64,000 bases of DNA from NCBI RefSeq assembly GCF_024623065.1, contig NZ_JANJZR010000002.1, positions 62,001-126,000 on the forward strand, written 5' to 3'. Origin of the DNA: Bacteroides acidifaciens. Its GTDB lineage: Bacteria > Bacteroidota > Bacteroidia > Bacteroidales > Bacteroidaceae. Positions 8,746-16,423 of this stretch are shown piece by piece (within the stretch, counting starts at the first letter, position 1; every line of letters begins with the position of its first letter). Below the pieces are notes generated by a model. The model saw only the letters and a program-made list of their open reading frames with translations, did not search any database and had not been told where the DNA came from. Position numbers and translations under genes: made by a program.

Positions 8746-9261
8746 TCACTTTTGTGTTTTTTGTACTTTACAAACACTTCTATCACCTTTTGAACAAAAA
8801 CATTTGACCCCTTCTTGGGTTTTAGCAATCTCGCAATCAGGGCATTTATTTTTATCTTCGTTTTTACACGAATATATTGTTAAGCCATCCGTAATTCCGA
8901 CTTCGCCTCGTGTTTTGACTTTTTTCATACCTAAACTTCCATCCAATGTTACATTACTCATTATCAAATTACTCGAATGTCCATCGTATGTCATGTATCT
9001 AATTTCAGCAATAAATCCTTGATCTGTATCATAATAAATCACATCATTAATCTCTACATCTTTATTTTCACCATACTTTTCCTCTATTACCTCAGTTACT
9101 AAATTAGTCAGTACTTCAATTGTTGCAGCGATTCTTTGACCATTAGGAGCTGTCAAGTTTATTGATGTATTACCATTATCTACAAGTTCATCCGACTCTT
9201 TATCACAACTTCCAAATGTAAATCCTAATATTGCTATTATTAATAGTAGTTTATTTCTCAT
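8746..9261 (-). CDS. Cysteine-rich small lipoprotein (paralogue B)
   Basis: 171 residues from the ATG complementary to 9259-9261, chosen because it puts a lipoprotein signal (FTFGSC, Cys19) at the N-terminus and starts four bases after the previous stop. A body of about 100 residues aligns with the neighbouring paralogue (LTAPNGQRIA versus LQAPSGEYIA). It is followed by KTRGEVG and a tail with cysteine spacing C-x7-C-x2-C-x10-C-x-C-x7-C. I do not recognise a named family. The conserved six-cysteine tail and adjacent TlpA-like gene suggest a disulfide-bonded exported module, possibly released by cleavage near KTR. Confidence 0.75.
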   Translation of the reverse strand: MRNKLLLIIAILGFTFGSCDKESDELVDNGNTSINLTAPNGQRIAATIEVLTNLVTEVIEEKYGENKDVEINDVIYYDTDQGFIAEIRYMTYDGHSSNLIMSNVTLDGSLGMKKVKTRGEVGITDGLTIYSCKNEDKNKCPDCEIAKTQEGVKCFCSKGDRSVCKVQKTQK

Positions 9262-9265
9262 ATTC

Positions 9266-9796
9266 TTAATATTTATATTCATATAAAGCGCAGCCTTCCA
9301 CAAGTCCATCATCACACGCACAGCGTACTTGACCATGTTCCTTGTCATTTATGACTCGACACTTCTTACATTTATTATTACTTCTTTTTTTACAGCTATA
9401 GCTTTCATACCCATCTTCAGAGCCTCCTTCTGTTCTAGTCTTTATCTTCGGGCCAGAGGTTGTCTCTTTTTTCACAAGAATTATGTTACTTTCTATTCCA
9501 TCTTCAGTTACATATTCAATTTCAGCACAAAAACCAGCTTCCAATGAATCGTACTGAATACTTACTATTTCAAAGTCCTTATTTTCCCAATTATCTTCCT
9601 CAATAATAGGGGATAACAGTTCTTTCAATCTTTTTATATTTTTGGCAATATATTCACCACTGGGAGCTTGTAGGTTCAAATTCTTTTCTTTTACTGAAGT
9701 CTCACCTTCATATGAATATTCATCTGAATTACAGCTACTAAAAACTAGCATAATAACAAACAAGCTGACGTTTAATAGAATTATTATTTTCTTCAT
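9266..9796 (-). CDS. Cysteine-rich small lipoprotein (paralogue A)
   Basis: 176 residues from the ATG complementary to 9794-9796; Met at 9814 is an alternative. The signal peptide ends in the lipobox VFSSC (Cys22). The body (about 35-125) aligns with paralogue B. It is followed by IKTRTEGG and a tail with the same six-cysteine spacing, C-x7-C-x2-C-x12-C-x-C-x7-C, ending in LYEYKY. The motif IKTRTEGG also occurs, identical over eight residues, in the divergent lipoprotein at 11813-12520. Function unknown; it is probably the substrate or product of the downstream envelope genes. Confidence 0.75.
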   Translation of the reverse strand: MKKIIILLNVSLFVIMLVFSSCNSDEYSYEGETSVKEKNLNLQAPSGEYIAKNIKRLKELLSPIIEEDNWENKDFEIVSIQYDSLEAGFCAEIEYVTEDGIESNIILVKKETTSGPKIKTRTEGGSEDGYESYSCKKRSNNKCKKCRVINDKEHGQVRCACDDGLVEGCALYEYKY

Positions 9797-9887
9797 TTTT
9801 ATCGAATTAATCATTTTAATATACATTCTGAATCTATCTTCATCGCATAATAAACCATTTAATACATAAAGCCTCCTTTCCTTTAAT

Positions 9888-10922
9888 TTATGAACTATTT
9901 GCAACAATCCTTATTTTATGCATAGGATAAATGCTATTAGATTTTAAAATAAGATATCGTTCTACTTTTTCATCTTTATCAGCAGTAAATTCAAAATTGA
10001 CATACTGAGATTCTTTTGGAAGAATAGTATACATTTCATCTCCTATAAGTTTTACACAAGAGCAGCTAAGTTGAATTTCTTTAATTTCTAGAGGAGTATT
10101 ACCCGAATTTAATATTTTAATTTTAAATGGCTTAGCAACCCCTCTCTCACAATCGCCCAATTCGATAAATGTTACACATTCTAATACAGGTTCAACTTTT
10201 GAATTATAACAAGAATCAATGACACCTTTTGCTGCAATAAAAAGTTCTGGATAAATCTCAAGTTCCAAATCATTATCAAAAGCCAATAACTGTTTAGCTA
10301 CCAATTGAGCTGCTTCATGTTTGCTATGTTTAGCTAAATTCATCATCTTCAAATAAGCTATATAAGGATAATTTATGGAGTCCAGCAATTTGTTAATTCG
10401 AAGTTCAATATTCAGTCCTTGTTCAAAGTCTAATTTACATAAGAGAACACTATTCAACAATGGAATTAGTTGTTCTTTATCCATATCAAAATTATTATAA
10501 TACGCTAACTCTCTGCACATTTTTCCCGTTTTAACAACTTGTTCTATACAATCAAAGCATTTACGAGATGCTCCGGGTATAATATCTATTAAATTACCAG
10601 AGGGAGAGAAAATACATGTAATAGGATCTGAAATTGAATAGAGCCATTGCCCATACCAACAATTTTGGGGTAAACGGATATCTATCATATTAAATACAGT
10701 TTTAATATGATTCTTTACCAAACGTTCCTTATATATTTTAGAGGTCAAATTGGATGTATCTAAAAGAACTATACAAAAGTTCTCACTTCTGTTCATGGCA
10801 ATTTGTTGAGCCTCATGGAAGTTTCCATTATAAAGAACTTCTAAATGTCTAGAAGAGCACCCCACAAAAATAAATATTATGACTAATATTGTCATTAAAC
10901 AATTTCTTTGTATCAATTTCAT
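9888..10922 (-). CDS. Lipoprotein with thioredoxin-like and DUF1573 domains
   Basis: A 344-residue predicted lipoprotein (FIFVGC, Cys22). Residues 30-130 resemble a thioredoxin fold (EAQQIAMNRSEN, then DPITCIFSPSGNLIDIIPG) but lack the CxxC active site, so a redox-inactive fold is likely. The last 105 residues are a DUF1573 Ig-like domain with the characteristic SCSCV motif near residue 285. DUF1573 proteins are abundant in Bacteroidetes envelopes and often occur beside TlpA-like proteins; their role is not established. It starts 22 bases after the previous DUF1573 gene. Confidence 0.8.
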   Translation of the reverse strand: MKLIQRNCLMTILVIIFIFVGCSSRHLEVLYNGNFHEAQQIAMNRSENFCIVLLDTSNLTSKIYKERLVKNHIKTVFNMIDIRLPQNCWYGQWLYSISDPITCIFSPSGNLIDIIPGASRKCFDCIEQVVKTGKMCRELAYYNNFDMDKEQLIPLLNSVLLCKLDFEQGLNIELRINKLLDSINYPYIAYLKMMNLAKHSKHEAAQLVAKQLLAFDNDLELEIYPELFIAAKGVIDSCYNSKVEPVLECVTFIELGDCERGVAKPFKIKILNSGNTPLEIKEIQLSCSCVKLIGDEMYTILPKESQYVNFEFTADKDEKVERYLILKSNSIYPMHKIRIVANSS

Positions 10923-10944
10923 AATAATATATTTGGCAATAAAA

Positions 10945-11379
10945 CTATAGTGTATCCTTTTTCACGCTTCCTTTTATCAAGAGTTCCTCATAAGTATCTT
11001 CAGCATTAGAGATAAGATAAATTTTCTTGTGAAAATATCCTGATATCCTATTTAGATTCAAAACAACTTTTATTTTACTCGATTCTCCTTTCATTATCGG
11101 AGTTTTGACATAATCAGTTTCAATGCATCCACAAGACACATCTATTTTAGTTATCACTAGAGGTTTTTCTCCTGTATTAGTAAATTCAAAAAAAGTACTA
11201 ACATACTCATTCTCCCCTTTATTAATAGTTCCCAAATCTATCTCATTTACCTCGAACGAGATGATAGGATATTTTTTATCATAATCTACTTTAGATATTG
11301 ATGCATTTTCCATAGACCTTTGACCATTAATGCAACTACATAAAAAGATAGTAATTACTACTATAAAAAAAGGTTTCAT
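10945..11379 (-). CDS. DUF1573 lipoprotein
   Basis: 144 residues, with a signal peptide ending in a lipobox-like FLCSC (Cys16). A single DUF1573 domain (about 40-140) carries the SCGC motif (Cys83 and Cys85) and the usual FTNTGEKPLVI strand. It is the first gene of the minus-strand cassette operon. A near-consensus -7 element (TATCTTTA, minus strand, 11430-11423) lies about 45 bases upstream, without a convincing -33 box. Confidence 0.82.
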   Translation of the reverse strand: MKPFFIVVITIFLCSCINGQRSMENASISKVDYDKKYPIISFEVNEIDLGTINKGENEYVSTFFEFTNTGEKPLVITKIDVSCGCIETDYVKTPIMKGESSKIKVVLNLNRISGYFHKKIYLISNAEDTYEELLIKGSVKKDTL

Positions 11380-11457
11380 ACATTGATAGATATTAGGTAA
11401 CTAAACTCATATAATTTCTTTGTAAAGATAGGAACCATTTTAAGGCAATACAATAGG

Positions 11458-11700
11458 GTGTTACACTGTTTCAAGAGGTACTAAAGCCTGTAGAGAGATA
11501 TATCACAGTTTTTTTCTTATATTTCCTCTATATTGTAACAGTTCAAATAGATTCCAATTCTTCCTTAGAATCAAAATGAGTATCTACAAGATCGAAAACA
11601 TTACTGCTGCTCATTAATGTTACACTTATAAAGTTAATATACTAGTTTAGAAAGAACTCTCATGACGTTTTCCCTCTTTATTCAACGCCACATTGTAACA
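11458..11700. repeat. Two diverged units bounded by TGTTACA / TGTAACA in the divergent intergenic region
   Basis: The 433-base gap between the divergent genes at 11379 and 11813 holds no gene. TGTTACACT occurs at 11459 and 11618; the reverse form TTGTAACA occurs at 11533 and 11693. The corresponding elements of the two units are 159 and 160 bases apart, and the sequence between them is weakly alike (TACTA, TAGA, then a T/C-rich stretch). This fits an old tandem duplication of a unit of about 80 bases with inverted ends, or four operator half-sites. Confidence 0.45.
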
Positions 11701-11812
11701 CAACAGATGTGCATATACTAAATATTCCCCTTTTTTTGTATCAAGATTATTTTTAGAATTAATCCGTTTTTCGTTACTTTGTTCTCAGAATTAAATAAAA
11801 CACTTAATAATC

Positions 11813-12520
11813 ATGAGAAAGAAAAGACATTTTTTGTATTATGCAATGACGCTTGCCTTTGGATTAGCGACTATCTTTATTATTCATAGCTGTAGCACGG
11901 ACGAATACTATTCTGATGAACTACAAATAGAAGAAAACGGGATACCCCGAAAATCAGCGCTTTCATCAAACATAATAAATAATACAAATTCACTTATCGA
12001 CTCTATTGCTATTTCTGATGAATTTTGGGAATTTGAAAGGAATAGTAGACTCTTAGCAGACAAGTTTCAGGCTTACACTTCAACTCTGAGTGAAGAAGAG
12101 CATGACAAACTCATGGAAAACTTGAACGATGATGATTACATGGAAGAGTTTATCAGAAAAGCGAATTTAGAAAAAGAACTTCAACAGATGAATGAAGCTA
12201 AGGAAAACTTGCTTCTACACACCGGATTCTCCAGACTAAGCGAAGATGAACGTATATCACTGTTCAGACAGTATGCCGAGAGCCATGAATCTACAGGTAA
12301 AACACTCATAAAAACACGCACTGAAGGCGGAGATGCTAATAGTTGTGAAGCAAAAAGACAAGCAGCCTATGCACAGGCAAAAGCGGATTATGATAATGCC
12401 ATTATAAAATGTAAACAAGAGTCTTCTACAAATAATTATTGTTACACGCAAGCATTAGCTAACTATGAAAGATGCAAAAGAGCGTCTGATAGAGCATACG
12501 AAGAATGTATAGGAAAATAA
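11813..12520 (+). CDS. Lipoprotein with KTRTEGG motif and cysteine-bearing helical tail
   Basis: A 235-residue predicted lipoprotein (IIHSC, Cys27) of no family I can name. Residues 30-155 are acidic and mostly helical. IKTRTEGG follows at about 165-172 and then a tail of about 60 residues made of Ala/Tyr/Lys-rich helices with regularly placed cysteines (DANSCEAK, IIKCKQ, NYCYTQ, YERCKR, YEECIGK). The identical IKTRTEGG in the divergently encoded lipoprotein at 9266-9796 ties it to the operon on the other strand. It overlaps the next gene by 16 bases. Confidence 0.75.
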   Translation: MRKKRHFLYYAMTLAFGLATIFIIHSCSTDEYYSDELQIEENGIPRKSALSSNIINNTNSLIDSIAISDEFWEFERNSRLLADKFQAYTSTLSEEEHDKLMENLNDDDYMEEFIRKANLEKELQQMNEAKENLLLHTGFSRLSEDERISLFRQYAESHESTGKTLIKTRTEGGDANSCEAKRQAAYAQAKADYDNAIIKCKQESSTNNYCYTQALANYERCKRASDRAYEECIGK

Positions 12521-12804
12521 TTATATATATAGTTCTAAATAATGTAATGTGGCTTACCAGCATTGCAATGTGTTATCTAGATTGCTTTATTGACAACCTA
12601 AACTACACATTTCAAGATTTCCTCATTATCTTTTTCGAACTTCTTGCACGCATAGCACTTGTAGCAGGAGCTATCAGTATATTTCCACAAGAACCATACT
12701 CTAATAAAAGAGTGTGGTTCTATTATATCATCATGGGTGGGAGTTTGACTATTATTGATACATTTATACGACTGGCAGGCACTTTACAAAAGTTATTATT
12801 TTAG
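12505..12804 (+). CDS. Small polytopic membrane protein
   Basis: 99 residues with three hydrophobic segments (about 5-25, 37-60 and 70-92) and a few cysteines. It starts inside the end of the preceding lipoprotein gene (16-base overlap), which suggests translational coupling, and overlaps the convergent regulator gene by nine bases at its 3' end. No family recognised. A helper or immunity-type membrane partner of the lipoprotein is one possibility; this is inferred only from the overlap. Confidence 0.6.
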   Translation: MYRKIIIYIVLNNVMWLTSIAMCYLDCFIDNLNYTFQDFLIIFFELLARIALVAGAISIFPQEPYSNKRVWFYYIIMGGSLTIIDTFIRLAGTLQKLLF

Positions 12805-13599
12805 CGCTGTTTGCAGAAAAGATTCCAGTTCCTCGTCGCCAGCACCTAAACGCTTTCGGGCACGAGACTTCATCGTACGATACGTCCCGTCAGTAATACA
12901 AAATATAGATAGTATTTCATCTTTAGTCTTATACATCCGGATTAACACACAGAGTACAATATCCCGCGGTGGAAGTTGACAGCCTTGTTTCTTCAACCAA
13001 ACAAAGAATTCGGAATCAATCATCCGGCATTCTTCTATCAGCAAAATATAGTCTTTGGCAGAAAATTGAGCGATAGACCGATTTTCAATAAGTTTGCGAA
13101 GGAGAACAATGTCCTTCTGTCCAGTTGGTGGAGAATCAAGTAATTGCTGCATTTTTTGAGTTTGAAGAACAGCCTGCCGCCGTTCATCCGCCAACTTCTG
13201 ATACAATGTAATAGAGACTTTTATTGTAGCGGCTACCATTATACCAATAACGACCAACACAGGAATAGTATACTCCGACAACACAGGTGCTATTTCCATA
13301 TGAATCTCCCTCGGCATAATCATATAAATTTCATCTGCCGTAATCAAAATAAAAGCAGCAATGAACTGCCAGTCTATCACTTCAGAAATACCAATACGTT
13401 CTCCCTTTGCACGAAATGTCCACAATAACGCCCCCACAAAAAGAATCAGCCACATCAATAAATGCATCGAAGACGAGAATGCATCAACATACATTCCGGG
13501 GAAAAAGGCCTGAAATATATAAGCTGCCAGTAGAATCAAACAGCAAAGCAAGCCGCCTGACAGTAATTGCTTAAAAGGATAAGTCGGAAATTTCATCAC
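12796..13599 (-). CDS. Membrane-anchored helix-turn-helix regulator
   Basis: 267 residues. The N-terminal half has four hydrophobic helices (about 12-33, 41-60, 75-95 and 105-128). A short coiled segment follows (about 130-155), then a C-terminal helix-turn-helix of the LuxR-like type (about 205-262, with LPPRDIVLCVLIRMYKTKDE and TYRTMKSRARKRL). Similar output domains end many Bacteroidetes sensor-regulators. The membrane half may sense an envelope signal. It lies next to the lipoprotein cassette and may control it, but no binding site has been matched. Confidence 0.8.
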   Translation of the reverse strand: MMKFPTYPFKQLLSGGLLCCLILLAAYIFQAFFPGMYVDAFSSSMHLLMWLILFVGALLWTFRAKGERIGISEVIDWQFIAAFILITADEIYMIMPREIHMEIAPVLSEYTIPVLVVIGIMVAATIKVSITLYQKLADERRQAVLQTQKMQQLLDSPPTGQKDIVLLRKLIENRSIAQFSAKDYILLIEECRMIDSEFFVWLKKQGCQLPPRDIVLCVLIRMYKTKDEILSIFCITDGTYRTMKSRARKRLGAGDEELESFLQTALK

Positions 13600-13724
13600 T
13601 CATTTTATCTTGTATTCTTGAATCACAAATATAGCGAAAAGAATATTCACATTGATAATCATCTTCAATATTCTTTTCATAAAACGAAAAAGTCCCGGAT
13701 TACCCAACAAAGCCACTGTCCCTT

Positions 13725-13785
13725 CATCGCTTTCACCTTTTTCCCGAAACCTCTATCCGAAGCAGGAAAGCGGGTGAAAGCGATG
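13725..13785. repeat. Perfect 13-bp inverted repeat
   Basis: CATCGCTTTCACC at 13725-13737 is matched by GGTGAAAGCGATG at 13773-13785, with a 35-base loop. A third GCTTTCACC lies at 13806-13814, just after the end of the HU-like gene. The hairpin may end transcription between the two minus-strand genes or be a remnant of the surrounding module. Confidence 0.55.
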
Positions 13786-13817
13786 CTGTAAAAGTCGCCT
13801 CACAGTGCTTTCACCAC

Positions 13818-14453
13818 TTATCGCCGCACCAATTCGCGCGACACCCCGTAATACCCTGCCGCAGGTACATAAATCGGTTGCATGCGTTTACCTATATTCC
13901 GCAATTTCCCTTCGTCCTGCAATCGTCGGAGATGACGGTTCGCCGTAGTCCGCGTCATGCAGCACACTTCCTGAAAATCATAACGGAGCATTACATCATG
14001 CTCGGCAAAATACTCCTTCAACCGCATATCTATCTCTACTTCCGACAGAGATTCCGAATGGCGCGCATAGTTGCTCCGGCTAACCTTGACACCTCTAAGC
14101 TCACCCTTCAGACGGGCATCGGGACGGAAACCGATTGTTTTCAATTCCATTTTCGATGATTTGTTCTTTGTGCTACGAGTCACTTTCTCCGTGCTCCTCA
14201 AGATAGGGGCAAAATAGCCGAGCCCTTCGATATGCACTTCACGTCCTTCGCGCAGTTCCTCACCACAGATTTGGGCAAGCATCTCGAACGCATTTTTCAC
14301 ATCACCCACAGAAAGGGAACTGCGGTTGTGAATCATCCGGCACAATTTGTCCATCCCCAGCTTTCCATTCAAAAAAATGCGGGGGTGCAAGCCTTTCTCT
14401 TCCGAATCATCGGATTCACCGGGATTCTCATACCAATCGTAAAGTATAGCCAT
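13818..14453 (-). CDS. HU-like DNA-binding protein with C-terminal winged-helix domain
   Basis: 211 residues from the second ATG (MAILYDWYENPG); an ATG two codons earlier is also possible. Residues 20-120 match the Bacteroidetes HU-like (HU-HIG) family: DKLCRMIHNRSSLSVGDV, GEELREGREVHIEGLGYF, then a basic loop (about 88-105). The C-terminal 70 residues (MTRTTANRHLRRLQDEGKLR, then PIYVPAAGYYG) look like a winged helix. This class often lies beside VirE/DUF3874 genes in Bacteroides, and a remnant of such a gene is present 240 bases upstream. The 22-bp repeat array in front may be its own binding site. Confidence 0.85.
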   Translation of the reverse strand: MAILYDWYENPGESDDSEEKGLHPRIFLNGKLGMDKLCRMIHNRSSLSVGDVKNAFEMLAQICGEELREGREVHIEGLGYFAPILRSTEKVTRSTKNKSSKMELKTIGFRPDARLKGELRGVKVSRSNYARHSESLSEVEIDMRLKEYFAEHDVMLRYDFQEVCCMTRTTANRHLRRLQDEGKLRNIGKRMQPIYVPAAGYYGVSRELVRR

Positions 14454-14513
14454 AAGCATTTAACGTCTTTATAATGAATACTTTTCATGCAAAACCTTTA
14501 GAATTACCAACGA

Positions 14514-14601
14514 ACCACTACCGTGGTTCATTCAAACTACTACTGTTATTCAATTAAACAACTTTAGTCATTTAATTAAACCACACTAGTGAATCATTGA
14601 T
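14514..14601. promoter_or_regulatory. Four phased 22-bp repeats upstream of the HU-like gene
   Basis: Four related 17-mers start exactly 22 bases apart: ACCACTACCGTGGTTCA at 14514, ACTACTACTGTTATTCA at 14536, ACAACTTTAGTCATTTA at 14558 and ACCACACTAGTGAATCA at 14580. The first contains the perfect dyad GAACCAC/GTGGTTC. The spacers are A/T-rich (TTCAA, ATTAA, ATTAA, TTGAT). A period of about two helix turns and dyad-like units are typical of a cooperative operator. It lies 55-150 bases upstream of the HU-like start. Confidence 0.7.
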
Positions 14602-14692
14602 AAATCTAAGGCAAAGATACGATAAATAATAGTGAAAAGGGTGATAAGAAGCAGATATCTTCCGTTAAGGAAAAAATATCTTTTTTTATTGA

Positions 14693-14995
14693 GAAATACT
14701 TGCAAACCGGTATCGTCCTATTGTAGAATTGCAACGCCACAACACCGCCTTTTATCATCCTTGTCCGGCGGAAGAAGTCTTTCATGCCTGCTACCGGATG
14801 GCCGGAGACGATGAAGAAGGAAGTGAACGGCTTTCGGCTTCGGACATATTCAGGAGACTGAAAATGTATAACCCGGCTGCCATGCGCGGAAGTAATCCGG
14901 CTACATTTGCACAAGTGCTGCTCGCAGCGGGAGTCACCCGCAAACATACCAAATATGGGAATGTATATCTGGTGAAACCGTTGAAAGCGGCATAA
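14693..14995 (+). pseudogene. C-terminal remnant of a DUF3874 (VirE-type) protein
   Basis: An open stretch of 100 codons follows a stop at 14690-14692 and lacks a proper start; the only initiators are internal, such as the TTG at 14729. It matches the C-terminus of DUF3874 proteins: RYRPIVELQRHNT, EEVFHACYRMAGD, RLSASDIFRRLK, then AAMRGSNPATFAQVLLAAGV and RKHTKYGNVYLV. The several hundred residues expected upstream (the primase/ATPase-like VirE part) are absent. It is the degraded partner of the HU-like gene on the other side of the repeat array. Confidence 0.75.
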
Positions 14996-15121
14996 AGCCC
15001 CAAGCAGAGAAAGGATTCACCCATAAGAGATTGGAAAATAATAGTTTACCAAAAAAGTGAAAGGAGTGAAAAAGAGATAGATGGGGAGGGAAATTATCAA
15101 GGTTAGAAACAGTCATCTATT

Positions 15122-16423
15122 TTATCGGTTGAGCCAAGGCTCCGGATTCAGTTTCTCTTTTTCCCGCCGCAACTGGAAGTGCAATACTGTCCGTCCATTA
15201 TCCGTCCCGTCGGAGAAGACTTGTCCTATGGATTGCTTCGTTTTCACCGTATCACCGGTTTTCACAGAGGCCGACGAAAGGTTACAATAAACGGAAATAT
15301 AGTTGCCGTGACGGATAAGTACATTGAATAATCCGTTCAACTGGAATACGGCTGCTACTTTACCATCGAAGATGGCACGCGCCTGCGCTCCGGGTTTTCC
15401 CTGAATGTCTATTCCTTTATTATCCAGTTTCACATTACGCAGCCCTTCCACTGCATATTGTCCGTAATGGCTGGTGATGATATAAGCACCGGAGATAGGC
15501 ATGGGAAGTTTCCCACGGTTGGCGGCAAAGTTGCCGGACAGTTCCCGGTCCGCCTTGCTCATGGTGTAAGCTTCCAGAGGTTTTGAGTTTGTTTTTGCTG
15601 CTGTCCCCGTTCCGGAAGACTGGCTGCCTTCTGCCTTCTTACGTGCAGCCGCTTCACGGCGGGCTTCCTCCTGGGCACGCTTGCGGGCGCGTTCTATTTC
15701 CTCGGCAATGAGTTTGTCGATACGGGCATTCAGTTGGTTTGCCTCTTTGCGTTTCTTATTAATCTCGTTCTGAAGGCCTTTCTGTTTCTTTTGCAGATTG
15801 GCTACCAGTGTCCGTTTTTCTTTTTCCTGAGCTTCCAGTTTCACCTTTTCGCCTTCACGCTCTTTCAGCAGATTCTCCTTGGCTGCTTTCACCTGTTGGC
15901 GTTCTGCTTTTTTCTTGCGTATCTGCTCCTGCTTCTTCAGAATCTCTTCACCCTGCAAACGTTGGTAAGTGGCATACTCACGCACGTAACGCATACGGCG
16001 GTAAGTCTGTCCCAAGTTCTTGGCAGAGAAGATGAACATTAATTTCTCCTCTATCGATTTATTCTTGTACAAGTATTGGACGGAAGCTTCATATTTCCTC
16101 TTTTTATCTTTCAAGTCTTTCTCCAATGCCCGCAACTGACGCTCCAAGGTGTTCAATTCACGTTCGATGGCTTCCACGTCATTATTGATAGCCAGAATAT
16201 AACGTTTCCGTTCCTCAATCTGCCCGGTCAATGCCGCCAAGCTATTCAGTTGGCTGCCTACATCCTTCTTTGTATCCTTCAATATAGATTCCGACTCGGC
16301 TATCTGCTTTTGCAGAGCACCGCGCCTGCTTTCCAACTCGCGAATCAATTTATTCGACTGGGCGGAAAGTGGAACTGCCAACCATAGGCAACTGATTAGA
16401 ATAACAAAGAGACGTTTCATCAT
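15122..16423 (-). CDS. EnvC-like murein hydrolase activator (coiled coil plus degenerate LytM domain)
   Basis: A 433-residue exported protein (signal peptide to about residue 21, LSAQS). Long coiled coils fill residues 22-265, followed by a low-complexity linker (SQSSGTGTAAKTN) and a LytM/M23 domain (about 305-430). Two zinc-site positions are lost: NKGID where active enzymes have HxGxD, and YCNL where they have YxHL. The His in LIRHGNY and LHFQL remain. This is the pattern of EnvC, which activates amidases rather than cutting peptidoglycan. It shares ATGA with the end of the DUF4292 gene and closes the dut-TPR-DUF4292-envC operon. Confidence 0.9.
   Translation of the reverse strand: MMKRLFVILISCLWLAVPLSAQSNKLIRELESRRGALQKQIAESESILKDTKKDVGSQLNSLAALTGQIEERKRYILAINNDVEAIERELNTLERQLRALEKDLKDKKRKYEASVQYLYKNKSIEEKLMFIFSAKNLGQTYRRMRYVREYATYQRLQGEEILKKQEQIRKKKAERQQVKAAKENLLKEREGEKVKLEAQEKEKRTLVANLQKKQKGLQNEINKKRKEANQLNARIDKLIAEEIERARKRAQEEARREAAARKKAEGSQSSGTGTAAKTNSKPLEAYTMSKADRELSGNFAANRGKLPMPISGAYIITSHYGQYAVEGLRNVKLDNKGIDIQGKPGAQARAIFDGKVAAVFQLNGLFNVLIRHGNYISVYCNLSSASVKTGDTVKTKQSIGQVFSDGTDNGRTVLHFQLRREKEKLNPEPWLNR

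Noticed and set aside
11461-11812. A small gene or RNA in the gap between the divergent lipoprotein units
   Set aside because: No frame of useful length with a start and ribosome-binding site was found, and no clear structured RNA or full promoter could be supported.
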